NCBI RefSeq assembly: GCF_014212175.1
Contig: NZ_JACJVR010000024.1
Coordinates: 1-62,902 of the forward strand
Direction: 5' to 3'
Source: Cohnella xylanilytica
GTDB taxonomy: Bacteria; Bacillota; Bacilli; Paenibacillales; Paenibacillaceae
DNA: 62,902 nucleotides
The notes under the pieces were generated by a model. It was not told the DNA's origin. It was given only the letters and a program-made list of their open reading frames with translations, and searched no databases. Both the position numbers and the translations under genes were made by a program. Within the stretch, counting starts at the first letter, position 1. Each line of letters opens with the position of its first letter. This document shows positions 62,531-62,902 of the stretch, in pieces.

Positions 62531-62596
62531 GAAAAAAAACCGCATCCTCGCGGCGACGGACATGGCCATGTCCCGAAGTCGCAGGATGCGGATTAT
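62531..62596 (-). terminator. dnaE terminator
   Basis: Outer arms CCGCATCCT/AGGATGCGG and an inner GGACATG/CATGTCC stem form a long hairpin followed by eight T on the minus strand. Confidence 0.85.
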
Positions 62597-62605
62597 CGCT
62601 AACCG

Positions 62606-62902
62606 TTATTTGACGCGGATGCTTCCTTCGCCGAGCAGCCTCTCGACGCTGCCGGTCAGCTCCGGCGACGGCTTGACTCTCAGCTCGTCGGAGAGGGCGA
62701 CCGTGCGGCGCTCGCGCTCGTAGAAGAGAAGCGTCGGGAGCGGCCCGGGGTGGGACGCGAGCAGCTTCTTGAGGCTCGCGAGCACGGCGGGCTGCTCTCT
62801 CTGCGCGCCGATGCGGATGTAGACGCGCTGCTCCCGGCCGGCGGCGGATCGGCGCTCCGTCGCCGCGGAGCCGGCCGGGGCCGCGCCCGCCGCTGCGCCG
62901 AC
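62606..62902 (-). CDS. dnaE: DNA polymerase III alpha subunit, C-terminal fragment
   Basis: The last 98 residues of a protein that runs off the window edge. The segment [34 protein letters not shown] and a final GEGSIRVK match the C-terminal OB/tail region of DnaE. It lies just upstream of accDA as in Bacillus. An Ala-rich, low-complexity stretch precedes the conserved part. Confidence 0.85.
   Translation of the reverse strand, partial: VGAAAGAAPAGSAATERRSAAGREQRVYIRIGAQREQPAVLASLKKLLASHPGPLPTLLFYERERRTVALSDELRVKPSPELTGSVERLLGEGSIRVK

Overview
The window looks like chromosomal DNA of a high-GC, endospore-forming member of the Firmicutes, most likely Paenibacillaceae (Paenibacillus/Cohnella-like). 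The reasons are an alpha/beta-type small acid-soluble spore protein, YtaF and YtvI sporulation membrane proteins, AGGAGG ribosome sites, Gram-positive lipoproteins, and a gene order close to the Bacillus dnaE-accDA-pyk-ytvI-citZ-icd-mdh-phoPR-polA-mutM-ytaF-coaE-nrdR backbone. The genus assignment is inference.

Layout. 1-834: tRNA-Ala(GGC) followed on the minus strand by three tandem ~160-186 bp elements with tRNA-like ends, each with its own terminator. 967-7577: nrdR, a spore protein gene, a lytic transglycosylase, coaE, ytaF, mutM, polA. 8107-11984: an overlapping c-di-GMP gene pair (degenerate EAL-CBS-GGDEF, then EAL). 12766-17869: pstS-pstC-pstA-pstB-pstB-phoU. 18047-19264: a soluble CBS-domain chemoreceptor. 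19873-30155: an unusual island of two paralogous PQQ-type beta-propeller dehydrogenase lipoproteins flanking MCP-CheA-CheW and a lipoprotein, with a divergent CuA-type cupredoxin lipoprotein. 30235-35039: a dead MerR gene, two Gfo/Idh/MocA oxidoreductases, a sugar isomerase/epimerase and an AraC regulator. 35113-37735: a tiny secreted-peptide ORF and a polar amino-acid ABC transporter. 37785-39180: two large tandem-repeat arrays in opposite orientation. 39220-49819: phoP, phoR, class I fumarase, YfbR-like phosphohydrolase, a 28-residue holin-like toxin, two membrane proteins, mdh, icd, citZ. 50336-55548: ppx, a small conserved gene, a DUF3626-like gene, ppk. 55774-62902: ytvI, fxsA, a thioesterase, pyk, accA, accD, a small gene and the C-terminus of dnaE. 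pfkA, which normally sits between accA and pyk, is absent there.

How it works together. Central carbon genes (TCA, pyruvate kinase, acetyl-CoA carboxylase) form the conserved frame. Phosphate physiology is the main theme inserted into it: Pst uptake, PhoU, PhoPR, polyphosphate kinase and exopolyphosphatase. PhoP-box-like repeats (TTnACA-type hexamers at 11-bp spacing) can be read upstream of pstS, ppk and phoP. They also occur upstream of the CBS chemoreceptor and, more weakly, the diguanylate cyclase gene. I infer that phosphate starvation feeds into chemosensory and c-di-GMP signalling here.

The least expected piece is the quinoprotein/CuA/chemosensory island at 19.9-30.2 kb. It encodes an extracytoplasmic electron-transfer module in a Gram-positive: dehydrogenases with a D-x-D metal signature typical of lanthanide-type enzymes and a free-standing CuA domain as likely electron acceptor. 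It is interleaved with a minimal CheA-CheW-MCP set lacking CheY/CheB/CheR.
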